A stretch of 64,000 bases of DNA, taken from contig JBBDNK010000024.1 in the NCBI GenBank assembly GCA_040877625.1, forward strand, positions 248,001-312,000, in the 5' to 3' direction. The position numbers were made by a program, and so were the translations under genes. Source of the DNA: Methylonatrum sp040877625 (GTDB taxonomy: Bacteria; Pseudomonadota; Gammaproteobacteria; Nitrococcales; Aquisalimonadaceae). Shown here one piece after another: positions 8,767 to 16,493 of the stretch (the first letter of the stretch is position 1; every line of letters starts with the position of its first letter). The notes under the pieces were generated by a model, which searched no databases, was not told the DNA's origin, and worked only from the letters and a program-made list of their open reading frames with translations.

Positions 8767-8971
8767 AGTTCCTCCTTTGCGCATTTGCAGACCAGCATCA
8801 ACCCGAGCGTATGCTCCCTCTTCCTCCACGCGCGCCGGGCATACGCGACCGTTACCGGTTCTGACAGTCAGGGTGAGAACAAAGTTTGCATTTAGCCGGT
8901 GTACCTGCTGCTGTTTACTTTCCCGTCGCCGCGCAGGCCATACTGGTGTACGCACGACCGAATTCAGAACA

Positions 8972-10120
8972 ATGCAGACCACGCATGGACCGCCGCCTTC
9001 GCGACAACACGGAGCGCCGACAGTCGTGAAACGTGTGCCGTACACCGGTCATCAGCTCTACTTCGACGGTGACACCCTTTATCAGGACATGCTCCGGAGC
9101 ATCGACCAGGCTCGGCATCGTGTCTGGATTGAGAGCTATATCTTCGCTGCCGACCATACAGGGCGGCGCTTTGGCGCCGCCCTGGCTCGCGCCGCGCGCC
9201 GGGGCCTGGACGTGCGGCTGCACCTGGATGCGGCCGGCAGCCTGTTTCTGATTCCCCGGAAATTTCTCAAAACTCTGGAACTTGCAGGTGTACGCGTACG
9301 TACTTTTCACCGCTGGTCCTGGCGCGACCCGTGGCGTTACAACCGCAGAAATCATTGCAAGCTACTGATAACGGACAGCGCGTCAGTCTATCTCGGCGGT
9401 TTCAACATTCACGACCAGAGCAGCCGAATCAGCTCCGGCGAACGCTGCTGGCGCGACACGCATATCCGCCTGGACAGGCTTGATCTGGTCCGGCGGGCTG
9501 CCGATGTCTTCAACCTGTTCTGGACCCGACGGCTGCCTCGTCGTCTGCGCCGTGCCGCACCCCCGGACCTGTTTGTCGGAGACTCGCTGGTCACCAACCG
9601 CATTCCTCGCCACAGACACGCCCTAAGGCGGCTTTTTCGGCTTGGACTATTGCACTCCCGCCAACGGGTCCTTCTAACCACACCCTATTTCGCGCCGGAC
9701 CGCCGCACGCGCAGACACCTGGTCCAGGCTGCCGCCCGCGGCGCCGAGGTCTGCCTGCTGCTGCCCGCCGTCAGCGACAACCGCATTACCCAGATGGCCG
9801 CGCGCTATCTCTACGAACGTCTGCTCCGGGCAGGCATTCGCATCTACGAATACAATCCTCGTCCCCTGCACGCGAAAACCATCGTCGTGGACGGGAAATG
9901 GGCCAGCATCGGAACCGCTAACCTTGATTACCGCAGTCTGTTTCACAATTACGAGATCAACTTTGTCACCGACAACCCGGAAATTTGCCGCGGCATGGAA
10001 ACCATCTTTGAATCCGATCTCTCCGAGTCCACCGAAATCACGCTGACGAGTCTGAGGAAATTCGGCCTATGGGAACGACTGGGCGGGCGCATCGGCTGGC
10101 GCCTGCGCTGGTGGCTTTGA
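8972..10120 (+). CDS. cardiolipin synthase-like phospholipase D family protein
   Basis: This 382-aa protein has two HKD active-site motifs: HCKLLITD within NHCKLLITDSASVYLGGFN, and HAKTIVVD within LHAKTIVVDGKWASIGTANLD. These define phospholipase D transferases; the spacing and the YLGGFN/TANLD context point to cardiolipin synthase of the ClsB/ClsC type, which lacks the N-terminal membrane domain. A stand-alone protein with that missing type of domain (PLDc_N) lies at 11211. The start is uncertain: ATG 8972 has a poor ribosome binding site, and a GTG near 9026 is possible. Confidence 0.87.
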   Translation: MQTTHGPPPSRQHGAPTVVKRVPYTGHQLYFDGDTLYQDMLRSIDQARHRVWIESYIFAADHTGRRFGAALARAARRGLDVRLHLDAAGSLFLIPRKFLKTLELAGVRVRTFHRWSWRDPWRYNRRNHCKLLITDSASVYLGGFNIHDQSSRISSGERCWRDTHIRLDRLDLVRRAADVFNLFWTRRLPRRLRRAAPPDLFVGDSLVTNRIPRHRHALRRLFRLGLLHSRQRVLLTTPYFAPDRRTRRHLVQAAARGAEVCLLLPAVSDNRITQMAARYLYERLLRAGIRIYEYNPRPLHAKTIVVDGKWASIGTANLDYRSLFHNYEINFVTDNPEICRGMETIFESDLSESTEITLTSLRKFGLWERLGGRIGWRLRWWL

Positions 10121-10214
10121 CACCGACCGAAACACTGTCACGAACCAACTCCCGGTACTACTATTTATTAAGAAGACACTGATGGAGAAACACACACCAG
10201 CCGGGGAGGCAGCT

Positions 10215-11087
10215 ATGTCCGGCTCCTACCGTGACAAGGATGAACGTCGGAAGGGCCAGACCCAGGAGCATCAGCCGGGTTCGGAACGAGCCATGGAACC
10301 GCCGCCGGCTGTGATCCGCGAAGGCTATCGCGGCAGTGGCCGACTGGCGAACCGTGTCGCGCTGATTACTGGCGGCGACAGCGGCATCGGCCGCAGCGTT
10401 GCCGTCCATTACGCCCGGGAGGGAGCCGACGTCGGGCTGGTCTACCTGGAAGAAGACCAGGATGCGGCGGAAACGCGACGGCTGGTCGAGAAAGAAGGTC
10501 GCCGTTGTGAAAGCTGGCGGGGTGACCTGGCGCAATCGGACTTCTGCAACACCCTTGTAAGTGAGATGAAACAACGGTTCGGCCGCCTGGACATCCTCGT
10601 AAACAACGCGGCGGAACAGCACCCCCGGCAGCGTATCGAAGACATCAGCGACGATCAGCTTCGGCGCACCTTCGAGACCAACGTGTTCGGCAGTTTCTAT
10701 CTGATCCGTGCCGCAGTGCCCCTGCTTCGCAAGGGCGGGGTCATCATCAGTACAACGTCGGTGGTTGCCTACCGCGGCAGCGCCGATCTGATTGACTATT
10801 CGGCCACCAAGGGCGCCCTCGTTTCGCTGACACGCTCGCTGGCACAGGCACTGGTTGACGAGGGCATCCGGGTCAACGCCGTGGCGCCCGGCCCCATCTG
10901 GACGCCGCTTATCCCCTCGACCTTCGATGCCGAAAAGGTAGAACACTTCGGCGAGGACAAACCCATGAAGCGAGCCGGTCAGCCGGCCGAAGTGGCGCCC
11001 AGCTATGTCTTCCTGGCATCCGAGGATGCCAGCTATATGACCGGCCAGGTGCTGCATCCAAACGGCGGGGATTACATGTCCACCTGA
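10215..11087 (+). CDS. short-chain dehydrogenase/reductase, YghA/GSP39 type
   Basis: This 290-aa NAD(P)-dependent oxidoreductase has the cofactor motif TGGDSGIGRS, the NNAA segment (ILVNNAAEQHP), the active-site Tyr-Lys pair (DYSATKGA) and PGPIWTPLIPS. The hydrophilic N-terminal extension of about 45 residues before the Rossmann fold is typical of the general-stress SDR group (YghA, YdaD/GSP39), whose substrates are uncertain. GGGGAGG precedes the ATG at 10215, which I prefer to the ATG at 10182. Just upstream, AGACACTGATGG resembles an end of the dispersed element. Confidence 0.85.
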   Translation: MSGSYRDKDERRKGQTQEHQPGSERAMEPPPAVIREGYRGSGRLANRVALITGGDSGIGRSVAVHYAREGADVGLVYLEEDQDAAETRRLVEKEGRRCESWRGDLAQSDFCNTLVSEMKQRFGRLDILVNNAAEQHPRQRIEDISDDQLRRTFETNVFGSFYLIRAAVPLLRKGGVIISTTSVVAYRGSADLIDYSATKGALVSLTRSLAQALVDEGIRVNAVAPGPIWTPLIPSTFDAEKVEHFGEDKPMKRAGQPAEVAPSYVFLASEDASYMTGQVLHPNGGDYMST

Positions 11088-11210
11088 CCACGCCTCCGAC
11101 AGGATCCGCATGGACATCCGGGACGCTGTTTATCGAGCTAGACTGGAAGACAGGAAGCATGGCCATACGCGCACGTTGACATCCATCGTTACCGGAGAGG
11201 GACCTCCTGT

Positions 11211-11399
11211 ATGGGTATCGAAGTAGGCGGCATATTCGGCTTTATTCTGCTGGTGCTGGTCATCTGGGCCATTATCAGCATCATCAGAAGCCCGGCGGGG
11301 ATCGGTGTAAAGGTACTCTGGATTCTGTTGGTGATTATCCTTCCCTTGCTCGGTTTCATCATCTGGCTACTGTTCGGCCCCAAAGCCAGCCATGGTTAG
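11211..11399 (+). CDS. stand-alone PLDc_N small membrane protein
   Basis: This 62-aa protein is almost entirely two membrane helices: GIFGFILLVLVIWAIISII, then GVKVLWILLVIILPLLGFIIWLLFGP. The second has the WILLVIILPLLGFIIWLLFG pattern of the PLDc_N (phospholipase D N-terminal) domain that anchors long cardiolipin synthases. Stand-alone copies are common in bacteria and mostly unassigned. The neighbouring cardiolipin synthase at 8972 lacks this domain, so a partnership is possible. A GAGAGGGACC sequence lies upstream of the ATG. Confidence 0.75.
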   Translation: MGIEVGGIFGFILLVLVIWAIISIIRSPAGIGVKVLWILLVIILPLLGFIIWLLFGPKASHG

Positions 11400-11514
11400 C
11401 GGCAGGATCACCGCAACCAACGCCGGTGACCCCGATGAGCCGCGATCCATGACAGACAAGAAGCCGTGACCTACCCTCAAGGGATACTTGCACAGACAGG
11501 GAGGAGCCACGGCG

Positions 11515-11748
11515 ATGTTCCGCTTCTTCGGTCCACCCCCACCGCCACCCGGTCTGTCGGACAAGGAAAAGGCCCGGCACCCAAGCTGGCGACGCACGAC
11601 ACGCAAGTACCGGCTGAAGAAAAAGATCGTCCGCGATCTCTGGATCGGCTCGGGACTGCTGATGATCCCTGCACCCCCGATGCTGGTGCTGGTGCTGGCG
11701 CTTACCACCGTCCTGCTATCGCTCGTTATTCTCGATGAAACACCCTGA
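11515..11748 (+). CDS. small hypothetical membrane protein
   Basis: A 77-aa protein with a proline-rich start (MFRFFGPPPPPPGL), a basic central part (RRTTRKYRLKKKIVRDL) and a C-terminal hydrophobic stretch (WIGSGLLMIPAPPMLVLVLALTTVLLSLVIL) long enough for one or two membrane passes. GGGAGGAG upstream supports the ATG at 11515. It may be cotranscribed with the PLDc_N protein. No family recognised. It ends 10 bases before the stop codon of the convergent PhaC-like gene. Confidence 0.55.
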   Translation: MFRFFGPPPPPPGLSDKEKARHPSWRRTTRKYRLKKKIVRDLWIGSGLLMIPAPPMLVLVLALTTVLLSLVILDETP

Positions 11749-11757
11749 ATGCTGGCA

Positions 11758-12861
11758 CTAGGGAGACACTGATGTATTCCCATGGAGCGCTGGCTTTGCA
11801 GCGTGCCCGGTGGCAAGGCGCGGCTCGCAGGCAATGGCGTGAAACCACTGCAGAATGATTGGCCAGATGTAGCGATGCGTGTAGCGCCCTACCAGGACGC
11901 CGACATGCTGCAATGCCACGCCGATATCACCCGGGTAGTACAGGACGCGGCGTTCATTGCTGGCAATGACTTGATGAAACTGCAATATGGATCCTTGCGG
12001 AATGACGCGCGACACCGGATTCACCACGCTGACCACCGGAGCAATAATATTGGCGGGCTTCGCCAGCCTGCCATTGACCGATAACCGGCCCAGCAAAAAG
12101 AGATTGCGGCGATACAGCCTCTCAACCACATCCGCCAGCAGGCGGCCGGACATGGGTATTTCATCCATCGTCCACCTCATTACCCGCAAATGCGTTTGCA
12201 TAGCCTCCAGCTGGCCCTGGCTACACCACCAGTCCAACAGCCGCTCACCGATGAACACATTCGGTGCCGCGATGGCACCCGCCGCACTGAGCATGGCACC
12301 GGGGACCCCATCCGGCATGACAGTCAGCCAGTCCGTCGGCGGCGAAGCATCCACCAGCGCTTTCAGCGGACCACCGTGGCGTTCGAACTCAAGAGGCGCT
12401 TCCAGCAACGCCAGGCCTCGGACCCGCTGCGGATACAGCGCGCTGAATATGGCGGCAAATACACCGCCCAGGGAATGACCTGCCAGGAACACCCGTTCCT
12501 GGTCTGCGGCCTCCGCGATGCGGGCCACGCATTCCCGGATCAACCTGTCCGCATACATATCGAAACCGAAGCCCTGTTCCTCCGGACCCGGCTCCAGCCA
12601 ATCCAGCAGATAAACCCTGAAACCCGCACGCAGTGCATGGCGAACGACGCTGCATTTCGGGCAGAGATCCCAGATGTACGAATGCTTTATGGGTGCCGGA
12701 ACGAGTAGTAGCGCCGGGGCGTTAGCGTCCGGCTCCGGGTACGACAGCAATTTGACACCGCGCGTGGCAAACAGCACCCGGAAAGGCGTCCGCTGCGGTC
12801 CGAGCCCGGCAACATCCAATGCCAGACCACCAAGGCGCCGCCATTGGTCCATCTGCACCAC
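11758..12861 (-). CDS. PhaC-like alpha/beta hydrolase with element-derived C-terminus
   Basis: This 367-aa protein follows the class III PHA synthase layout: PALLLVPAPIKHSYIWDL, GFRVYLLDWLEPGPEEQGF, a nucleophile elbow AGHSLGGVFAA, and QHVGVLVGRYTHRYIWPIILQWF, where the catalytic His of PhaC lies. The nucleophile is Ser, not the Cys expected of a synthase (GxCxG), and the usual Asp before IVP is replaced (NPVSRVIP). A hydrolase or divergent PHA enzyme is likelier than an ordinary synthase. The last roughly 27 residues and the stop codon come from a mobile element read antisense. The start is GTG 12861 or ATG 12852. Confidence 0.7.
   Translation of the reverse strand: MVQMDQWRRLGGLALDVAGLGPQRTPFRVLFATRGVKLLSYPEPDANAPALLLVPAPIKHSYIWDLCPKCSVVRHALRAGFRVYLLDWLEPGPEEQGFGFDMYADRLIRECVARIAEAADQERVFLAGHSLGGVFAAIFSALYPQRVRGLALLEAPLEFERHGGPLKALVDASPPTDWLTVMPDGVPGAMLSAAGAIAAPNVFIGERLLDWWCSQGQLEAMQTHLRVMRWTMDEIPMSGRLLADVVERLYRRNLFLLGRLSVNGRLAKPANIIAPVVSVVNPVSRVIPQGSILQFHQVIASNERRVLYYPGDIGVALQHVGVLVGRYTHRYIWPIILQWFHAIACEPRLATGHAAKPALHGNTSVSP
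11762..11840. mobile_element. half MITE of the CTAG family
   Basis: The left end (GGAGACACTGATGTATTCCC, after CTAG at 11758-11761) and about 79 bp of the B-type arm are kept, nearly identical to the first half of the copy at 38024. The right half is missing. The element overlaps the 3' end of the PhaC-like gene and encodes its last residues and TAG stop on the minus strand. Confidence 0.8.
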
Positions 12862-12997
12862 GACAAAACCTACTAGGACAATAAGTTACGCCATTATCAA
12901 GCTTGGGCGTCGGGTGTGGTCCCCACAATCGCATCATGAAATGACAACTTGAATAGCAAGTTACAAGTTTAGGCAAAAGGAAACGCTTGACGAAGAA

Positions 12998-13029
12998 TTG
13001 TTGCGCCGCACAACAACACTTGTTATGCT
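12998..13029 (+). promoter_or_regulatory. phasin promoter with palindromic operator
   Basis: A near-perfect palindrome TTGTTGCGCCGCACAACAA (12998-13016) overlaps a possible -35 (TTGCGC at 13001); 17 bases further is TATGCT at 13024. A closely related arrangement precedes the other phasin at 18.7 kb. The GTTGC/GCAAC half-sites suggest binding by a PHA-responsive repressor of the PhaR type; that is inference, and no phaR gene is in the window. Confidence 0.5.
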
Positions 13030-13068
13030 GCAACGCGTCATACAGATTTCCTGTACGGAGGACACCCC

Positions 13069-13698
13069 ATGAACGAAGAAACAATGCGTACTCTGAATTC
13101 GCAGTTCAATCAGATTTCCGTTCCCGCACGCAAGTTCGCCGAGCTGAGCCTGGACCACGTCCAGAAACTCGCCGCGTTTCAACTGGATGCCGGGCGGAAT
13201 TACCTGGCACTGGCGCTGAATCAGGCCCGCTCCGCTGTCGAGTTCAACGACCCGAAGGGCTTTCAGACCTTCATCTCCGGTCAGCAGAAGCTGCTGCAGT
13301 CACTCGCCCAACGCCTCGGCGAGGATGCCCAGACCGTGGCCGCGTACAACCGCGACTATGCGGAGGCGGCAATTAACCTGACACAGAAGAGCGCGCAGGA
13401 TAGCGCCGCTGTTGCTGCCGCTGTAACGCCGATCAAGGCTGTTCAGACTGCTGTCGCCACTGCTGCGGCGGCTGCCCCGGTTGGCGTTGCGGCTGACGTG
13501 GCGACCAGCGCCGCTCCGACGGTGGTTGCCAGTGCCAAACCAGCGGCGGCTGTCAGTGAGCCAGTTGCCACGCCCGAGGTTGTCACTGCGCCGGCACGCA
13601 AGGCTCCGGCAAAGAGCGCACCGAAGACTGCCGAAAAGTCAGCGCCGAAGGCAACTCCCAAGGTTGCCGCCCGGTCCGCGGCCAAGAAGTCCGTATAA
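13069..13698 (+). CDS. phasin family protein with Ala/Lys-rich tail
   Basis: This 209-aa protein has an N-terminal phasin domain (about 1-115: NSQFNQISVPARKFAELSLDHVQKLAAFQLDAGRNYLALALNQARSAVEF...QQKLLQSLAQRL) and a long low-complexity tail of Ala, Pro and Lys ending KSAPKATPKVAARSAAKKSV. The phasin domain coats PHA granules. The basic histone-H1-like tail recalls PhaM/PhaF-type phasins that tie granules to the nucleoid (known of those families). The gene has its own promoter/operator and a strong terminator, so it is a single-gene unit. Confidence 0.9.
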   Translation: MNEETMRTLNSQFNQISVPARKFAELSLDHVQKLAAFQLDAGRNYLALALNQARSAVEFNDPKGFQTFISGQQKLLQSLAQRLGEDAQTVAAYNRDYAEAAINLTQKSAQDSAAVAAAVTPIKAVQTAVATAAAAAPVGVAADVATSAAPTVVASAKPAAAVSEPVATPEVVTAPARKAPAKSAPKTAEKSAPKATPKVAARSAAKKSV

Positions 13699-13716
13699 CT
13701 CGCCCACCGCGCGTCC

Positions 13717-13750
13717 AAAGGCCGATCTCCCAAGGTCGGCCTTTGTTTTT
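13717..13750 (+). terminator. rho-independent terminator of the phasin gene
   Basis: AAAGGCCGA and TCGGCCTTT form a GC-rich stem around a short loop, followed by GTTTTT. It begins about 20 bases after the phasin stop codon. The stretch from here to 14097 holds only a 30-bp mini-element at 14004. Confidence 0.9.
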
Positions 13751-14003
13751 CAACCGCCCAATCACCCCCCCTATCCGGCAGACTCTCGAACAGGCCGACC
13801 AGACGCGGGCAGGAAGCCATCTCCAGAACAGAAAAAGGCCAGGCGCCGATACGGGCAACCCGCACGTCAACGCCTGACCTCCCCCCCGACTTCAGCACAT
13901 CCGTGGTCTGATGTCATAGCCACGTTGAATACTCGGGTTACCCCTATGCTGCCCCTGTAAACTGCGCCATACCGTGAAACACTTCTCGGTCCATGGCCTC
14001 TAA

Positions 14004-14033
14004 GGAGCCTCTGATGTATTCCCATGGGGCGCC
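14004..14033. mobile_element. 30-bp minimal copy of the CTAG-family element
   Basis: A 30-bp sequence beginning GGAGCCTCTGATGTATTCCC and ending GGGGCGCC is flanked by direct CTAA repeats (14000-14003 and 14034-14037). It keeps one terminus and only a few bases of the other, yet shows the 4-bp flank of a completed insertion or of an internal deletion. It lies in the gap upstream of the FkbM methyltransferase. Confidence 0.7.
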
Positions 14034-14097
14034 CTAAGCACTGCAACAGACGTCAGGCACCATTGCCATGGGACCGTCCCTGAGAGAGGCTGTCGGC

Positions 14098-14892
14098 ATG
14101 ACGACTCCAACCAGACCCTCCACGCCGGTGCAGGGCCGCAGCAGACTTGCCGGCCTGCGCCGTACGCTGGGCATCTTGCGCTCGGTGATGATCTACTGGC
14201 GGCCCGGCCGGCAAGGTCCGTTGCGGCAGCTCTATCGGCAGTTTGTCGGCAAGGATGACCTGGTATTCGACGTCGGCGCCCACCTGGGCGATCGAACCGC
14301 GGCATTCGCCTCACTGGGAGCCCGAGTGGTGGCCCTGGAGCCCCAACCGGAGATGCATGCCTGGCTGAACCGCCTGGTTGGCGGCAAGCCGGGCGTAACC
14401 ATTCTCGCCGAAGCCGTTGGGGCAGAGGCAGGCACCGCCGATCTGGCCATCAGCCGGGCGACGCCCACGGTTTCCACGTTGTCGGCAGACTGGCGCCGTA
14501 CCATCGGAGACAGGAACCCCGGCTTCCGGCGTGTGCAATGGGAAGACACCGTCTCGGTCCCGGTCACGACGCTGGACCGGTTGATCGATCAGTACGGCGT
14601 ACCGGCCTTCTGCAAGATCGATGTCGAGGGCTACGAGGCGCAGGTACTGGCCGGACTGAGCCGTGCCATTCCCGCGTTGTCCGTGGAATTCGTCCCGGGA
14701 GCCATGGACGTGGCCATCGCCTGCGTCGATCGGCTCAGCGAGCTTGGACCCTACGAGTTCAATGTGATCTACGGAGAGCAGCGGCAATTCACGCTGGCAC
14801 AGTGGAAATCGGCGGAAGGCATCAAGAGCTGGCTGAGCAGCGTTGCCGGATCCGCGTCCTCCGGAGACATCTATGCCCGGCTGCCTCGGTAA
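14098..14892 (+). CDS. FkbM family methyltransferase
   Basis: This 264-aa SAM-dependent methyltransferase shows the family signature: DLVFDVGAHLGDRTAAFASLGARVVALEPQPE (SAM-binding loop and acidic residue), VPVTTLDRLIDQYGVPAFCKIDVEGYEAQVLAGL and a C-terminal FNVIYGEQRQF. FkbM proteins O-methylate sugars, lipids or polyketides; the substrate here is unknown. No glycan or polyketide genes adjoin it. The ATG at 14098 follows AGAGAGG and is preferred over ATG 14068. Confidence 0.88.
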   Translation: MTTPTRPSTPVQGRSRLAGLRRTLGILRSVMIYWRPGRQGPLRQLYRQFVGKDDLVFDVGAHLGDRTAAFASLGARVVALEPQPEMHAWLNRLVGGKPGVTILAEAVGAEAGTADLAISRATPTVSTLSADWRRTIGDRNPGFRRVQWEDTVSVPVTTLDRLIDQYGVPAFCKIDVEGYEAQVLAGLSRAIPALSVEFVPGAMDVAIACVDRLSELGPYEFNVIYGEQRQFTLAQWKSAEGIKSWLSSVAGSASSGDIYARLPR

Positions 14893-14934
14893 GCAGCGTT
14901 GGGCAACGGCGATACCGCCTCGGGAAGTCGGCCG

Positions 14935-15450
14935 TTACTGATCCGCCCTGCCTCGTTCCCGCTCCCGCCGAAGTTGCTGGTAGCGTTTAAGGACCCGTCG
15001 GCGGCGCAGATCGCTCAGGTGATCGATATAGAGCCTGCCGTCAATGTGGTCGCACTCGTGCTGCACACAGGCCGCCTCCAGACCGTGCGCCTCGAACTCA
15101 TACCATTCACCGTTGAGATCCTGAGCCCGCACACGCACATGGTCGACCCGGCTTCTTGTCGTCTCCCGCGCCTCGGGTACGGACAGACAGCCCTCGTGCA
15201 GTTCCATGGGCTGACCGAGCTTTTCATATTCAGGATTGACCAGCACCCGCAGCGGGTTCTCATCTACCTGCATGACCGCAAGGCGCAGGTGCACGCCGAT
15301 CTGGACGGCCGCAAGTCCGATGCCCTGGGCATCGTGCATGGTTTCGACCATGTCGTCGACGAGCTTGCGCAGCGCATCGTCGAAAATCTCAACTGCCCTG
15401 GAAACCTGACGCAGGCGCGGATCGGGATGATGAACGATGGGGCGGATCAT
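14935..15450 (-). CDS. def: peptide deformylase
   Basis: This 171-aa metalloenzyme removes the formyl group from nascent proteins. All three motifs are present: GIGLAAVQIG (residues 43-52), EGCLSVP (86-92) and HECDH (131-135), giving metal ligands Cys88, His131 and His135 with Glu132 as catalyst. The first motif is GIGLAA as in type 1 enzymes. GAGGAGG precedes the ATG at 15450. It is not beside fmt or the topA region as in many gammaproteobacteria, so it may be a second deformylase. Confidence 0.95.
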   Translation of the reverse strand: MIRPIVHHPDPRLRQVSRAVEIFDDALRKLVDDMVETMHDAQGIGLAAVQIGVHLRLAVMQVDENPLRVLVNPEYEKLGQPMELHEGCLSVPEARETTRSRVDHVRVRAQDLNGEWYEFEAHGLEAACVQHECDHIDGRLYIDHLSDLRRRRVLKRYQQLRRERERGRADQ

Positions 15451-15648
15451 CAATGCCTCCTCGGGGACCGACGCAGGCGCGGGCGGAACCCCTCCGCCGC
15501 GGCCGCGCGGACAAACACGGCAATAGCGTACCGCATCCGTGCGTTACCGCGGGAGAGGCCGGCATTCAGAGGATTGTGCCGGTATGCCGAGCGCTTCCGG
15601 ATCTGGGCGGCGCGCGGATTTTCGGCACATTCACAAGTCACTGCCGAA

Positions 15649-16203
15649 TCAAAGACCCGAGGTATCGCGTTCCCTGGTCTCGGCAGGCCGCCCTTCCTGT
15701 GCGCCCTTGGCCAATCGAGCGTCGAGCGGCCGGGTCAGCACCCCATCGTCGCGATAGCGTATGGCGATATCTTCATCCAGGCATACGATCTCCACCAGGT
15801 TGTGTCCCTTCCGCAGCACCGTGCGCCGGATCAAGGTACCCTCGGAAGCCAGGCGCGCCGCACCCGGATATTTGGCAGCGACCACTTCCGTCATGAAGAG
15901 CAGTTCATCGATACAGGCAGAACTGGAATCCATGCGACCGTCACCGGCGATCTCGTAAATGCGGTCATCCTCAGTCACATAAACCGTATAACGGCTGAAG
16001 GCGCCGTATGGGCTGGGTGGGCTCTCGACCGCATACGCCCGCACCCCGTTGTCTCCTCGAAAGACCGGGGCCTTGCCGCTGGTGTCCAGCGTTTCGCCAA
16101 ACCAGAAACCGAATGCCCCCTTGATGGCGCCATTCTCCGCATGGGCGACCGGCGACAGTGCCAGGGCAGCGCACAATAGAAATAATCCGATTCGCATTTT
16201 CAT
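15649..16203 (-). CDS. hypothetical periplasmic protein
   Basis: A 184-aa protein with a clear signal peptide (MKMRIGLFLLCAALALSPVAHA, cleavage after AHA). The mature part has FGFWFGETLDTSGKAP, SRYTVYVTEDDRIYEIAG, and CIDELLFMTEVVAAKYPGA, with two cysteines (CIDE and IVCLDE) that could form a disulfide. It resembles small unannotated secreted proteins of gammaproteobacteria. The start could also be the third-codon ATG. It diverges from the DUF945 gene; the 290-bp gap should hold both promoters. Confidence 0.65.
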   Translation of the reverse strand: MKMRIGLFLLCAALALSPVAHAENGAIKGAFGFWFGETLDTSGKAPVFRGDNGVRAYAVESPPSPYGAFSRYTVYVTEDDRIYEIAGDGRMDSSSACIDELLFMTEVVAAKYPGAARLASEGTLIRRTVLRKGHNLVEIVCLDEDIAIRYRDDGVLTRPLDARLAKGAQEGRPAETRERDTSGL

Positions 16204-16493
16204 AGGCCGACGTCCTGTTCCATTCCCTGTTTATAGCCTGTTCCCATACTGGTTTATATCCCCCATGCAGCTTAGACCGTCAAGTCGGAAAAGTAACCGG
16301 CAACACCAACCTCCTATTGGCGCGGCGTATTCGCGCGCGGGGGCGGCGCTGGCCTCTATCCTCGAAATAGAACCGTGCGAATTGCCCGATGCTTCCTTAT
16401 GATGTGCTGCTGAGCCGAGGCACTGTATCGAACAGGCAATCTGCCCGACCGTGCCCGGAAACGACAACGCGTGACTCACAGGGATCTGAATTC

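Noticed and set aside
10170..10186. AAGACACTGATGG before the SDR as a further element copy
   Set aside because: Only about 12 bases match and neither the TATTCCC part nor a partner end follows, so it could be chance.
14899..16179. 426-aa plus-strand frame
   Set aside because: Antisense of peptide deformylase and the periplasmic protein, both better supported.
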